Source: Candidatus Zixiibacteriota bacterium (lineage in GTDB: Bacteria > Zixibacteria > MSB-5A5 > GN15 > FEB-12). From it: 64,000 bases of DNA. The stretch covers positions 219,501 to 283,500 of the forward strand of contig JACZWU010000001.1 of NCBI GenBank assembly GCA_022571985.1, read 5' to 3'. Below the pieces are notes generated by a model, which saw nothing but the letters and a program-made list of their open reading frames with translations, made no database searches and was not told the DNA's origin. Within the stretch, counting starts at the first letter, position 1. The number at the start of each line of letters is the position of its first letter. Below are positions 17,244-26,444 of this stretch, in pieces. Position numbers and translations under genes: made by a program.

Positions 17244-19874
17244 ATGTACAAAATAAAATATAGCTTCTATTTAGCACTAATTATGACATTTTGCTCTTAC
17301 AGTTGGTGCTATTCACGGCACCCGGATTTATGCTTTGTTCGTCACGATATCGGTAAGATCGCCCTGGTTCGCAGCAATTATCCGTACTTCGGAGGCAGCA
17401 ATAACGCTGATTTTCCGTCAATTGATTGTCTAACCGGTTTTCAAATACCCCTGGGAAGCTGTTTATACCCCAAAAATTCTCTGGTAACATATCTTGACTT
17501 CGGTTTTGCCTGGGTGGGTGGAATTGTGAAAGGCGATACGCTGGTTTCTGCGCGCTCTATGTGGCCGTCATTTTATGTCTATCCAAATGGTGACGGCTTG
17601 GAGTTCCATTCACACGACTACCCCCTCGGCCACATTGAAACCCGCTCTAATGTAGACCCCTCATCGGATGAATTTGAAGGTTCAATTTCCGAGCAGGATT
17701 TTATTTCAGTTTCAACTGACACAATTACCAGAGGTGTCAATATTATTCCGGACTATTTCAAATCCCGAGCGCACAAGCCAATGGGTCTGGAGTTTGTTAA
17801 CCGGTCTTATGCCTGGTCGCTTAGTCACACCGAGGACATCGTCATGTTTGACTGGCTTATAAGAAACATTGGTAAGGATGTTATCAATGATGTTTATGTA
17901 GGCATCGAACTCAAAGTCGCTGTGGGGGACCTTTATGTTGCGGATCCCTTTGAAGAGAATTTCCGGTATTATGACGAATTTGGGGGATTTCTATCTGTGG
18001 TTAACTCTCCACAAGGATGTGGTTTTTTGGACACAGTATTCGTCGTTTGGGGCGCTGATAATGATGGTGATCCCGTACAGGGTAATTTTGTGGAAAGGCC
18101 TACTGTTGATCCCAATACTGGTAATTTAGTTGCATCTTGTCGCCACGTGAGTGCACTTGAACTAATTTCGGCACCTATAGATTTAATTGCCGGCAATACC
18201 GTCTCCTATAATTGGTGGGATGGCTACTTCTTGCCCGTCTATAACTTCGGGCCGCGAAAGAAGGGTAATTTCAGAGAGTTCCATACTGGCGGACTTGGGG
18301 TACCATGGGGAGATGTGAATAAGTATTACGTAATGCAAAACCGTGAGATTGACTATGACCTCGCTTATATTTCAACTATCAGACAGTACGATCTCAATTG
18401 GATTTATCCTCCGCAGGATATAGTGCCCGATATTTCTGCCGGTACAATCTTGACCCAACTCTTATCTGTCGGTCCATTTGACCTGGCACCGGGAAGCGAA
18501 TTGCCAATCGTACTCGCCTTCGTTATGGGAGAGAACTTTCATACCAACCCCCGAAATTTGGCGAATATTTATAGGGGCGATGTTGATGCCTACTATGCTA
18601 ATCTCGATTTTTCTGATTTAATCAAGAACGCCCAATGGGCCAGATGGATTTATGATAATCCCGGCATTGATACCGACAACGATGGCTACGCCGGGGAGTT
18701 CCGGGTTTGTGTTTTTGATTCTGTGCTTGATGCAAACTCTAACTGGATTGCGACTGTAGCTGAGACTACCTGGTACAAAGGTGACGGCGTGCCCGACTGG
18801 CGGCCGGCCCTGCCACCGCCGGCGCCAAAAATGTGGGTGACGCCGACATTTAAAGGCATAAATATCAGATTTAACGGGCAGGAGTCAGAAAATACTCCTG
18901 ATATATTTACCAGGTTATTGGATTTTGAAGGGTACAGAATATATATCGCCCGTGATGACCGCGAGACAAGTTATTCTTTGCTGGCATCGTATGATATTGA
19001 AAACTATGACAAGTATATCTGGAACTACGAGAAGCAGCCAGAGCCCGGCTGGGAGCTGCTTAACTTTCCCATGACCCTTGAAGAAATCCGCTGTGCTTAT
19101 GGTTCGACTTCGCTCACCACAGGTGCCACAGCCTGCGACGATAGTCTCTTTGATTTCTTGAGATTCCGCCCGAGCTTCCCCTATTCTCCGCCGAACTTCC
19201 CCGAATCACTCTTTTACTTTGTGAAGCATGAATACAATGTCTCTGAATTCGGCGTTACCACTCCAATCACCAAACGATTCCCCAATGCCCCCGACCCGCG
19301 CGGACTTCCGACAGATTCAATCACGGCAGACTTCTACACCGCTGACGGTTATCTTAAATTTTTTGAGTATGAGTTTACCATCGAAAATATCATTCCGACT
19401 GTGGCCTATTATGTCAGCGTGACTGCCATGGATTTTGGCTGGCCGAAATCAGGACTCGAGCCACTGGAGACCTCGATAACAGAGAACGCTCAACAAGTTT
19501 ATGCCAAAATAGTTGACCCGGCAGTCGGCGCCGACAGTTTACGGATAGTCGTCTACCCTAATCCGTATCGTATCGATGCCAACTATCGTTCACGCGGCTT
19601 CGAAGGTTTAAATCAGGATGACCGCTGGAGCGAGAGGGTAAGAAGAATTCATTTTGCCAATATACCGCCCAAGTGCACTATCAGCATATTTTCACTTGAT
19701 GGCGACTTGATCAGAGAGATTCGTCACGACAAAGACCCTGGCGACCCGACAGCAAGACATGCCGAGTGGGGGCTTATCAGCCGCAACGGACTGAGAGTAG
19801 TCTCCGGCTTGTACTACTGGGTGGTCGAGTCCGACAGCCGCACCGAGATGGGCAAGTTAGTGATAATTATGTAG
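17244..19874 (+). CDS. Large secreted protein with a T9SS/FlgD-like C-terminal module, function unknown
   Basis: 876 aa from the ATG at 17244 (a TTG at 17235 adds three residues; neither has a clear ribosome-binding site). Signal peptide MYKIKYSFYLALIMTFCSYS. The body is rich in Trp, Tyr, Asp and Pro, as in beta-rich extracellular proteins, with no catalytic motif seen. A possible FN3-like segment lies near 530-760. The last about 100 residues (VVYPNPYRIDANYRSRG, RIHFANIPPKCTISIFSLDG, GLRVVSGLYYWVVES, GKLVII) match the C-terminal module common on secreted proteins of FCB-type phyla. It stands alone between two copies of an interspersed repeat. Confidence 0.85.
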   Translation: MYKIKYSFYLALIMTFCSYSWCYSRHPDLCFVRHDIGKIALVRSNYPYFGGSNNADFPSIDCLTGFQIPLGSCLYPKNSLVTYLDFGFAWVGGIVKGDTLVSARSMWPSFYVYPNGDGLEFHSHDYPLGHIETRSNVDPSSDEFEGSISEQDFISVSTDTITRGVNIIPDYFKSRAHKPMGLEFVNRSYAWSLSHTEDIVMFDWLIRNIGKDVINDVYVGIELKVAVGDLYVADPFEENFRYYDEFGGFLSVVNSPQGCGFLDTVFVVWGADNDGDPVQGNFVERPTVDPNTGNLVASCRHVSALELISAPIDLIAGNTVSYNWWDGYFLPVYNFGPRKKGNFREFHTGGLGVPWGDVNKYYVMQNREIDYDLAYISTIRQYDLNWIYPPQDIVPDISAGTILTQLLSVGPFDLAPGSELPIVLAFVMGENFHTNPRNLANIYRGDVDAYYANLDFSDLIKNAQWARWIYDNPGIDTDNDGYAGEFRVCVFDSVLDANSNWIATVAETTWYKGDGVPDWRPALPPPAPKMWVTPTFKGINIRFNGQESENTPDIFTRLLDFEGYRIYIARDDRETSYSLLASYDIENYDKYIWNYEKQPEPGWELLNFPMTLEEIRCAYGSTSLTTGATACDDSLFDFLRFRPSFPYSPPNFPESLFYFVKHEYNVSEFGVTTPITKRFPNAPDPRGLPTDSITADFYTADGYLKFFEYEFTIENIIPTVAYYVSVTAMDFGWPKSGLEPLETSITENAQQVYAKIVDPAVGADSLRIVVYPNPYRIDANYRSRGFEGLNQDDRWSERVRRIHFANIPPKCTISIFSLDGDLIREIRHDKDPGDPTARHAEWGLISRNGLRVVSGLYYWVVESDSRTEMGKLVIIM

Positions 19875-19907
19875 GAGCTGAATATATTCAGCCCGATGAT
19901 AGACTGA

Positions 19908-20026
19908 CCCTTCGACTCCCTCGGCTCCCACGGGACTTCGTACGCTTTGGGACTTTGCTGCAAGGCTCAGGTTGATAGGTGTGGCTCTTGTAGGTCAGAA
20001 GGCCTGTCCTGAGCGAAGTCGAAGGG
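19908..20026. repeat. Inverted-repeat element bounded by CCCTTCGACT / AGTCGAAGGG
   Basis: Ten-base inverted arms at 19908-19917 and 20017-20026 enclose about 100 nt without a gene. The right part contains GCCTGTCCTGAGCGAAG (20002-20018), which recurs inside the coding sequence at 45316-45987. It may act as the 3' end of the secreted-protein transcript; no T run marks a classical terminator. Confidence 0.65.
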
Positions 20027-20031
20027 CTTGT

Positions 20032-20094
20032 ACTCCTGACTGTTTTCCTAGAAGCGTCAGGACCACTAAAGGGTCACTGACTTACAGGAACTGC
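20032..20094. repeat. Interspersed hairpin repeat, copy B
   Basis: Second copy of the element at 16918-16986, same orientation: ACTCCTGAC, GAAGCGTCAGGACCAC and ACAGGAACTGC in the same order, with the interior diverged. The two copies flank the 17244-19874 gene. Confidence 0.75.
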
Positions 20095-20147
20095 AACCCA
20101 CAATAAATGGAAAAGTCCCATGGGGTGAGGCACCCGGACACAGCAAT

Positions 20148-21380
20148 TTACTTAAACTCAACCCTGTCGAACTCGTCCCATTCAACTAGTTCAACATCGC
20201 CGTTTACAAGCGTAATAAATATGCCCTTATTGTCCTGATCAACATCGTTGGAACCTCGCAGGCGAAATGTCCGGCCATCTTTGACTGTCACCATTGCACT
20301 GCGTCGGGATCTTTTTTCAATCGATTTAATCAGTCCCATTTCAATATAAAAGTCGGCACCGCGATAGTTGCCGTTTAAAAATTCCCAGGTGTACTCTTCG
20401 TCATTGTCCCAGCGGATATCGCCGGTGTATGATTCATCATCGTCGGTAAAAACCGTTCCCTGCAGTTTCCTGCCGCCGTCGAATTGATTATAGTCTACTG
20501 CTTTTCCCATCGGAGAAAAATCGAGTCGTTCAAATTCATCCCAGCTGACTCGAACTTGTCCGAAACCCGGGTCACTGATTATAATTCCACGGTTGTCGTC
20601 GTCGACATCGTTGGTTCCCCGCAGGACAATTTCTTCGTTGTCATGAAAAATAACCGTGGCCGCGCTGGAACTGTATCTTTCAATAGCCTTTATATCTTTG
20701 AATTCAATTTTCCGGCGCCGCTTGCGAGAATCACCATCAAGGATGTCTTTTGACAAAGTTTCATCAATGTCCCAGCAGACAAATCCTTTATATTCATCTC
20801 CGCGCCTGGTAGTCAGGGTTCCATAAAGTCTGTAGCCGAGCTTTGATTTCAGGTTCTTCTTTGTGGCCGAAAACTCAATTCTTTCTATATCATCCCAGAC
20901 AAATTCAATTTCACCTTCGCTTCTGTCTTCTATGATAATCTCCCTGATATCATCACCGATATCAGTTGAGCCGCCTTCAAGCTCCAGTTCTTCGCCGGAT
21001 TTAAGAATCAACAAGACCCGGTCGTCATCTATTACTTCCATGGTTTTAATATGTCCGAAGCGAATTCCGGACTGGGCGCTTGATGACCAGAAGCTAACGC
21101 CCTTGCTTTTAAACTTTAGACCAAATATCTCAAAAGAAGTCTCCCGGCCTCTGCCCCGCTTTGCCCTGCGAGACTCTCTCAGATTTTTCCTGGAAATATC
21201 TTTACTGCCATCGAGCACATCGACCCAGCTGACTTCGTTTCTGTCCCAGCGTATGAGTCCTTCGTATACTTCATCATCTAAAGTATAAATTTTGCCGTAA
21301 ATGCGGCCAGTGTCGGCGTTGGCTATTAGCGCCACTGCTATAATTACCAAGATAATTAAAACTATTTTCAAGAAATCCAT
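20148..21380 (-). CDS. Exported or anchored protein of three internal repeats, function unknown
   Basis: 410 aa from the ATG at 21380, fixed by GGAGG 5 nt upstream (an ATG at 21398 lacks one). N-terminal hydrophobic segment LKIVLIILVIIAVALIANA. Three repeats of about 110-140 residues follow. Each opens with a strand such as RLYGTLTTRRGDEYKGFVCWD, passes LDG and an IKxIE motif, and closes with a block like LRGTNDVDDDNRGIII...VSWDEFERLDF. Repeats 2 and 3 are the most alike; repeat 1 carries an insert with the basic stretch RRAKRGRGR. The Asp-rich NDVDxDN blocks could bind metal (inference). No family recognised. Confidence 0.85.
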   Translation of the reverse strand: MDFLKIVLIILVIIAVALIANADTGRIYGKIYTLDDEVYEGLIRWDRNEVSWVDVLDGSKDISRKNLRESRRAKRGRGRETSFEIFGLKFKSKGVSFWSSSAQSGIRFGHIKTMEVIDDDRVLLILKSGEELELEGGSTDIGDDIREIIIEDRSEGEIEFVWDDIERIEFSATKKNLKSKLGYRLYGTLTTRRGDEYKGFVCWDIDETLSKDILDGDSRKRRRKIEFKDIKAIERYSSSAATVIFHDNEEIVLRGTNDVDDDNRGIIISDPGFGQVRVSWDEFERLDFSPMGKAVDYNQFDGGRKLQGTVFTDDDESYTGDIRWDNDEEYTWEFLNGNYRGADFYIEMGLIKSIEKRSRRSAMVTVKDGRTFRLRGSNDVDQDNKGIFITLVNGDVELVEWDEFDRVEFK

Positions 21381-21447
21381 TATTCCTCCAGTTGTCATTC
21401 ACTTTTACTGACCCTAATAGTTACGCAGCTTGAGGATTTAGGTTGCG

Positions 21448-21477
21448 ATTTTACCCCTAAAATTTGCTCTAAATCAA
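21448..21477 (-). promoter_or_regulatory. Possible promoter of the three-repeat protein gene
   Basis: TTGATT (21477-21472), 18-nt spacer, TAAAAT (21453-21448) on the minus strand, about 70 nt before the ATG at 21380. Confidence 0.45.
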
Positions 21478-21629
21478 TCGTATATCGTTAATTCTGTGAC
21501 CAGAGTGGGACGGGCAGAAGTCACCATCAGGCTGCTATTTTAGTAATAGCTCCTAATCATTAAAACAGGGGAAAACTGGCCGGAAAATTAAGAAAATTGA
21601 AACTCTAATCGGCTAAAAACAGAGATTAA

Positions 21630-21722
21630 TTATTTCTTCTTTTTGTGACGATTAGCGCGCCTGCGCTTTTTTCGCTTGTGAGTATTGATTTTATGACGTT
21701 TACGCTTTTTTCCGCAGGGCAT
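21630..21722 (-). CDS. 30-aa AURKAIP1/COX24-like (mS38-type) basic protein
   Basis: Too short for usual gene calls. From the ATG at 21722 the frame reads MPCGKKRKRHKINTHKRKKR and ends RRANRHKKKK, stop at 21630. The pattern KKRKRHKxxTHKRKKRxRxNRHKKK is that of the AURKAIP1/COX24 domain family, tiny proteins of Bacteroidetes-type genomes related to the mitochondrial ribosomal protein mS38. GGAGG lies 4 nt before the ATG. It follows the HU gene by 24 nt and is probably co-transcribed with it. A role on the ribosomal small subunit is inferred from the mitochondrial relative. Confidence 0.88.
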   Translation of the reverse strand: MPCGKKRKRHKINTHKRKKRRRANRHKKKK

Positions 21723-21746
21723 TCATCCTCCATTAATCTCCATTTA

Positions 21747-22031
21747 TCATATCGCGAGTTTCGTTATCATATTTTTGAATTCATTCGACGGCTTAAAAAC
21801 AGGGACTTTGCGGTCCGGTACCGGGACAACTTCGCCTGTACGGGGGTTGCGCGCTTTGCGGGCTTTACGAAGTTTCACCTTAAAAGTACCAAATCCTCTG
21901 ATTTCAATGTTGTGGCCGTTTTCCAGTGATTTCTTGACTGTGTCCAGAAAAGAATCAACTACGACTGCCACATCGGTTCTTGTCAAACCTGTTTTCTCCG
22001 CCACCCTTTCAACTAAATCAGCTTTAGTCAC
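21747..22031 (-). CDS. HU/IHF-family DNA-binding protein
   Basis: 94 aa from the GTG at 22031. An upstream in-frame GTG at 22055 would give 102 aa, but the strong GGGAGG site lies between the two GTGs and points to 22031; the protein then starts MTKADLVERVAEKTG, as HU proteins do. The dimer core and the DNA-binding arm (IEIRGFGTFKVKLRKARKARNPRTGE) are intact, with the arm-tip Pro in RNPRTGE. It binds and bends DNA in the nucleoid. HU versus an IHF subunit cannot be settled from sequence alone. Confidence 0.95.
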   Translation of the reverse strand: MTKADLVERVAEKTGLTRTDVAVVVDSFLDTVKKSLENGHNIEIRGFGTFKVKLRKARKARNPRTGEVVPVPDRKVPVFKPSNEFKNMITKLAI

Positions 22032-22225
22032 AACAACCTCCCTCGGCTTTGTCACTATCTATATTCATGTTATTTTTCAATTTTTCCACTTTCGTTATAT
22101 CCTTCCACTTCAATTCACTTAGTGATTTGAGAAGATAACTTCTTGTAGGTGGGGAAGATACAATATAAGCAAGCGATTGAAAAGCAAAAAAATGAAACCT
22201 TAGCATTTAAATTATTAGGATTAAG

Positions 22226-23128
22226 TCACTTATAAAGATAGAGCAGTCTGGGACCTGACAATTCCTGTTCAACCGCGATATTTAGTTTTTCCGAAAATTT
22301 GCTCAAAACATCCCAAAAACCGCCTTTTTTGCGCTTCAATGGCCTTACCACGTGCGGGTCTCCTTCAATTTCAGCAAGATCAGCGGCCAGCTCGATTGCT
22401 TCATATAAGCCGCCCAGCGTGTCAATCAGGCCCAGATTATAGGCCTGAAGACCGGTATAAATTGAGCCATCGGCTAAGGGATAAATCTCTTCTTTGGACT
22501 TAGAACGTCCTTCTGCCACGGCTTCAACAAATTGCTCATAGGTATCCATTACTACTGCCTGAAGCATCAGCCCTTCGTCTTCAGTCATCTCTCTGGAGTA
22601 GTTGCCAACATCTTTGAGCTTGCCTGATTTGATAGTCTCAGTTTCCAGACCAATTTTTTTCAGGAGAACTTCAGCTGTATGAAACTGGAGAATGACCCCT
22701 ATTGAGCCTGTCAGGGTGCCTTTGTTGGCTATGATTTTATCGGCCGCACAGGCAATATAATAGCCGCCTGAAGCAGCGACAGAAGCCATCGAAGCAACTA
22801 CAATCTTTTCTTCACGGGTTCGCAAGATAGCATCGTACAATTCCTGTGAAGCTGACACTCCCCCACCGGGGGAATTAATATGAATGACTATTGCCTTTAT
22901 TGAGCTGTTGTCAGTCCATTTTTTGAGCTGTTTTATGACCGGTCGGCTGCTGGCATCGGTGATAGTTCCATAGACTTCAATAACACCTATACTCTCACCA
23001 AGTCCGGCAAAAGCAAAATCTCCGGAGCCACCCATGAAACCGACCATCATCAGAGCAAAAAAGCCGAAAGCTGCTATGAATGAGCCGGCGATGATGACGC
23101 CTATTATTATATCTCTTTTTTTGGCCAT
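22226..23128 (-). CDS. sppA: Signal peptide peptidase SppA (short form)
   Basis: 300 aa. One N-terminal transmembrane segment (IIIGVIIAGSFIAAFGFFALMMVGF), then the S49 protease domain. The nucleophile Ser lies in SVAASGGYYIACAADKI and the general-base Lys in the ETIKSGKLKDVGNYSREMT region, with IHINSPGGGVSASQELYDAI before them. Short SppA forms act as membrane-bound oligomers clearing signal peptides. The ATG is next to the stop of the MltD-like gene with no gap, so the two should be co-transcribed. Confidence 0.93.
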   Translation of the reverse strand: MAKKRDIIIGVIIAGSFIAAFGFFALMMVGFMGGSGDFAFAGLGESIGVIEVYGTITDASSRPVIKQLKKWTDNSSIKAIVIHINSPGGGVSASQELYDAILRTREEKIVVASMASVAASGGYYIACAADKIIANKGTLTGSIGVILQFHTAEVLLKKIGLETETIKSGKLKDVGNYSREMTEDEGLMLQAVVMDTYEQFVEAVAEGRSKSKEEIYPLADGSIYTGLQAYNLGLIDTLGGLYEAIELAADLAEIEGDPHVVRPLKRKKGGFWDVLSKFSEKLNIAVEQELSGPRLLYLYK

Positions 23129-25354
23129 CTATCTGGTATAAATCCTTAGTCTCGACCCGATAGAAATTTGATTGGGGTTATCAATATTATTGTGTGCCAT
23201 AATTTTGGCTATTGAGGTTGAATACTTTCGGGCTATAGTACTCAAGGTTTCACCCCGTTTTATCCTGTGGGATATATAATCAGAACTTCCTCGAATTTCA
23301 AGTATTTGTCCGGGATAAATTCTGCTCGAGCGACCCAGCCCGTTTAAGGCTCTGATGGTGGCAGTAGTGGTGCCATACTTTCTGGCTATATCCCAGAGAG
23401 TGTCCCCCCGGCGAACTTTGTAGCTGGCAGTTTTTTTGCTGGATGTGGATCGCTGTTTGGCTGCTATTTGCGGCTGCGACGAAATTGAGTTTTTCTTCCT
23501 GAGCTTTGTGGCATTGGACGGAATTCTTAATTTCTGCCCGACATAAATTCTTGAACCGCGGCCGATAGAGTTGGATCTGCGAAGCGCCGAGACAGTTGTT
23601 CCGAATGCCCTGGCAATATCCCACATAGTATCCCCGGAACGGACGACGTAAATAGAATTGTTCGAAGAGTATTCCGTATAGCTTCGTTTTTTAGAGGATC
23701 TATAGCTGCGGCCGAGCGGCACAGGTACGATAAGAGTTTTCCCGGAATAAATTCTTGAGCTGCGCAAGTTGTTAGCTTCAAGTATAGCATACTGCGAGAC
23801 GCCGTAGCGGGAGGCGATAGTCGAGACTGTTTCGCCTCTTCTAATTTTGTGCCTGACCCAGCTGGTCTCTTTGGGCGACTTCATCGTGGGATAGGCTTTC
23901 CAGAATTTAGCTGACTTTCCGACAGGGATTTTCAAAGTGTAATGCTTGGCACTGGGCGGCGTATAATTTCTGAGCAGTTCCGGATTGAGCGTTTTCATTT
24001 CGCCGAGCGAACAGCCTACCCCTTTGGCGACGGTTTTGAGATCAAGGCAGCGGTCGATTTTAACTTCTTCCCAGACAATCTCCGCTTCAAAATCGCTGAC
24101 ATAGAAGCCGTATTTTTCGGGGTTCTTGGCGATTATCGTCGCGGCCATTATCAGCGGCACATAATCCATCGTCTGGCGGCGCAGTTTCAATTTCCAGAAA
24201 TCTCTGGTCTTTTGTTTTTTAATGGTTCTGCTGACCCGTCCCGGTCCGCCGTTGTAAGCGGCCATAGCCAGCTCCCAGCTGCCGTATTTGGTATACAATT
24301 CTTTTAAGAATACGCAGGCCGCATGAGTTGACTTAATCGGGTCTTTGCGCTCATCAATCCACCAGCTTCTTTTAAGACCATACATCCTGCCGGTTGAAGA
24401 TATAAACTGCCACAGCCCCATCGCTCTGGCCCAGGAATAAGCATTGGGATTATAACCCGATTCAACCAGTGACAGGTAAATCAAATCATCGGGAAGTCCG
24501 TGCTCTCTCAGTATTCTCTTCATCATCGGCGTATATTTTTTAGAGCGCTTCAGATATTTCACGAAAGCATCGTGGGCCACAGTCTGAAAGTAAACAATAG
24601 ATTTCCTGACTCTGTCATTAAGTACTACCGGTATGTCATACTTTACTCTATGAGTTTCTGTACTGTAAACAGCGATGGTATCTTTAAGATTGGCCCCCAA
24701 ATCTCCGAAACGTTCAACTAATACCGAGGCTGAAACGTTTTCTTCTAAGCGTCCCAGTGAACGCAAAGCCACCCGGTAATCGGCAACAGTATTATTCAGA
24801 ATCTCAGTGTACTTGGTTGCTTCCGGTGATGGCTCCCGGTCAGCTTCAATATCTAAAGTTGCCAGAATTTTAAAGCCTTTTTCAAAATAGTACTGAGCTT
24901 CTTCCCAGCTGCCTTCACGATTGGCAATTACTCCCAGAGCATGGTACTCATCGGCCAGATCAAGCTGACGCCAGATGTCATCATCTACAGCCGAGGCCAA
25001 ATCTTCGCTATCGGCCAGATCGAACTCCTGATAAGGGACTGTCGGGGGCTGCTGCTGGTGAGTTCGTAGTTTCGCCGAGGCAGTCAATTTATCTAAACCG
25101 GAAGTGTCAGCGATTGTCTGCGAATCCGCTGCAGCAGTCTGGCGGCTATCCCCTCTGGGCACTACTACGGTTTTCTTATTAACCTGCTCCTGCCCGGCAG
25201 ATTTCTCTTTATCTACTGAGCTCTTGTTCTCTGTCTTGGGCTTGGCGTAAAGAGTTGGTGACGATTTGGACTTGGCCCCGCCACAGCCTGAAATCAGAGC
25301 TGCTGCCAATATTGAGGCTGCAAAATATATCAAGAGTCTTTGGAAAATTCTCAT
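23129..25354 (-). CDS. mltD: Membrane-bound lytic murein transglycosylase (MltD-like) with four LysM domains
   Basis: 741 aa from the ATG at 25354 (AAAGG just upstream; GTG at 25360 also possible). Lipoprotein signal with lipobox LISGC. A disordered and helical region (about 30-270) precedes the SLT domain (about 275-400): catalytic Glu in SLVESGYNPNAYS, then AMGLWQFISSTGRMYGL and AMAAYNGGPGRV. Four LysM repeats (about 505-741), such as YKVRRGDTLWDIARKYGTT and RIKRGETLSTIARKYSTS, bind peptidoglycan. MltD enzymes cleave the glycan with formation of 1,6-anhydro ends, in the periplasm. Confidence 0.93.
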   Translation of the reverse strand: MRIFQRLLIYFAASILAAALISGCGGAKSKSSPTLYAKPKTENKSSVDKEKSAGQEQVNKKTVVVPRGDSRQTAAADSQTIADTSGLDKLTASAKLRTHQQQPPTVPYQEFDLADSEDLASAVDDDIWRQLDLADEYHALGVIANREGSWEEAQYYFEKGFKILATLDIEADREPSPEATKYTEILNNTVADYRVALRSLGRLEENVSASVLVERFGDLGANLKDTIAVYSTETHRVKYDIPVVLNDRVRKSIVYFQTVAHDAFVKYLKRSKKYTPMMKRILREHGLPDDLIYLSLVESGYNPNAYSWARAMGLWQFISSTGRMYGLKRSWWIDERKDPIKSTHAACVFLKELYTKYGSWELAMAAYNGGPGRVSRTIKKQKTRDFWKLKLRRQTMDYVPLIMAATIIAKNPEKYGFYVSDFEAEIVWEEVKIDRCLDLKTVAKGVGCSLGEMKTLNPELLRNYTPPSAKHYTLKIPVGKSAKFWKAYPTMKSPKETSWVRHKIRRGETVSTIASRYGVSQYAILEANNLRSSRIYSGKTLIVPVPLGRSYRSSKKRSYTEYSSNNSIYVVRSGDTMWDIARAFGTTVSALRRSNSIGRGSRIYVGQKLRIPSNATKLRKKNSISSQPQIAAKQRSTSSKKTASYKVRRGDTLWDIARKYGTTTATIRALNGLGRSSRIYPGQILEIRGSSDYISHRIKRGETLSTIARKYSTSIAKIMAHNNIDNPNQISIGSRLRIYTR

Positions 25355-25495
25355 AAACACCTTTAATTATTAAAGTTACATCCTGTAATCAGTTAAAGTA
25401 TTTATCGGTGCGGCCGGCTCAGACCTTGACGTCTTTTAGCTAAGCCGTTACGATACACCACATAATGGTTATTGGGATAGGCTGGTTTTGGGCTG

Positions 25496-26428
25496 CTATT
25501 GTTCAAAATTTGCATAGTCGCTATTAAACTGTGCTATCAGGCTCTTGCTATCCACAAAAAACTCTCCCTCCAATTGGTTTTTAAACCAGGTGAACTGTCG
25601 CTTGGCGTATCTGCGGCTGTTTTGTTTTATCATTTCCAGAGCTTCTTCTAATGAGAACACACCATCCTGATACTTTATGAGCTCATCATAACCTATTACG
25701 TTCATATTTCTGACAGGTTCTATAAAATTTTTGGCTGCTAAACTCTTTATCTCATCTAAAAGGCCGTCTGTTATCATCTTCTCTACTCTTTTTTCAATCT
25801 TTTTGTAGAGCTCTTCTCTGTCAGGCAACAGACAGTAATGCTTAAAATCATATGAACTCTTTTTATAGTCCGAACTTTTGACAAGCTCCGACTTCGGCCG
25901 CCCGGTAAGTCTGTATATTTCCAAAGCTCTCAAAATGCGGACTTTGTTATGGGGATGAAATTTTTCTGCTTCGGGCGCATCAATTTCACAAAGCTGGCGG
26001 TACATCTCTTCGGTCCCTTTTTCTGTAAGCTCCTTTTCAAGTTCGGCTCTGATTTCAGAATTCTCGTTTTCTATCTTCAAGATCCCGACTGTCAGCGCTT
26101 TTAGATACAATCCGCTGCCGCCTACTAAAACAGGCAATTTGTTTCTGCTCAGAATATCAGAGATTGCTTTTTCGGCGTCTTCTATAAATTTAAAGGCCGT
26201 ATATTTTTCTCCAGGATCGATTATATCAATTAAATGAAAAGGAACGAACTCTTGTTCTTCTTTGGTTGGTTTGGCAGTGCCGATATCAAGATTACGAAAA
26301 ACCTGCCGTGAATCTGCTGAAACGATTTCAACAGGAAATTTTCCGGCTAACTTCAGCGCTATCGCCGTCTTGCCGGAGCCGGTCGGCCCGCAGATTATCG
26401 GAATTATTATGCCGCTGGATTTTGACAT
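25496..26428 (-). CDS. miaA: tRNA dimethylallyltransferase MiaA
   Basis: 310 aa. P-loop ICGPTGSGKTAIALKL, then SADSRQVFRNLDIGTAKPT, FHLIDIIDP, VLVGGSGLYLKAL, VRILRALEIYRLTGRP and C-terminal RRYAKRQFTWFKNQ are MiaA signatures. It adds the isopentenyl group to A37 of tRNAs reading UNN codons. It starts 16 nt after mutL; the mutL-miaA order is widespread. It is the last gene of the run, followed by 141 nt without a gene or clear terminator. Confidence 0.97.
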   Translation of the reverse strand: MSKSSGIIIPIICGPTGSGKTAIALKLAGKFPVEIVSADSRQVFRNLDIGTAKPTKEEQEFVPFHLIDIIDPGEKYTAFKFIEDAEKAISDILSRNKLPVLVGGSGLYLKALTVGILKIENENSEIRAELEKELTEKGTEEMYRQLCEIDAPEAEKFHPHNKVRILRALEIYRLTGRPKSELVKSSDYKKSSYDFKHYCLLPDREELYKKIEKRVEKMITDGLLDEIKSLAAKNFIEPVRNMNVIGYDELIKYQDGVFSLEEALEMIKQNSRRYAKRQFTWFKNQLEGEFFVDSKSLIAQFNSDYANFEQ

Positions 26429-26444
26429 GAAAACGAAGCGGCCT

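Noticed and set aside
16900-20100. Possible CRISPR array
   Set aside because: The repeats are few, imperfect and far apart, with no regular spacers; no cas gene is in the window.
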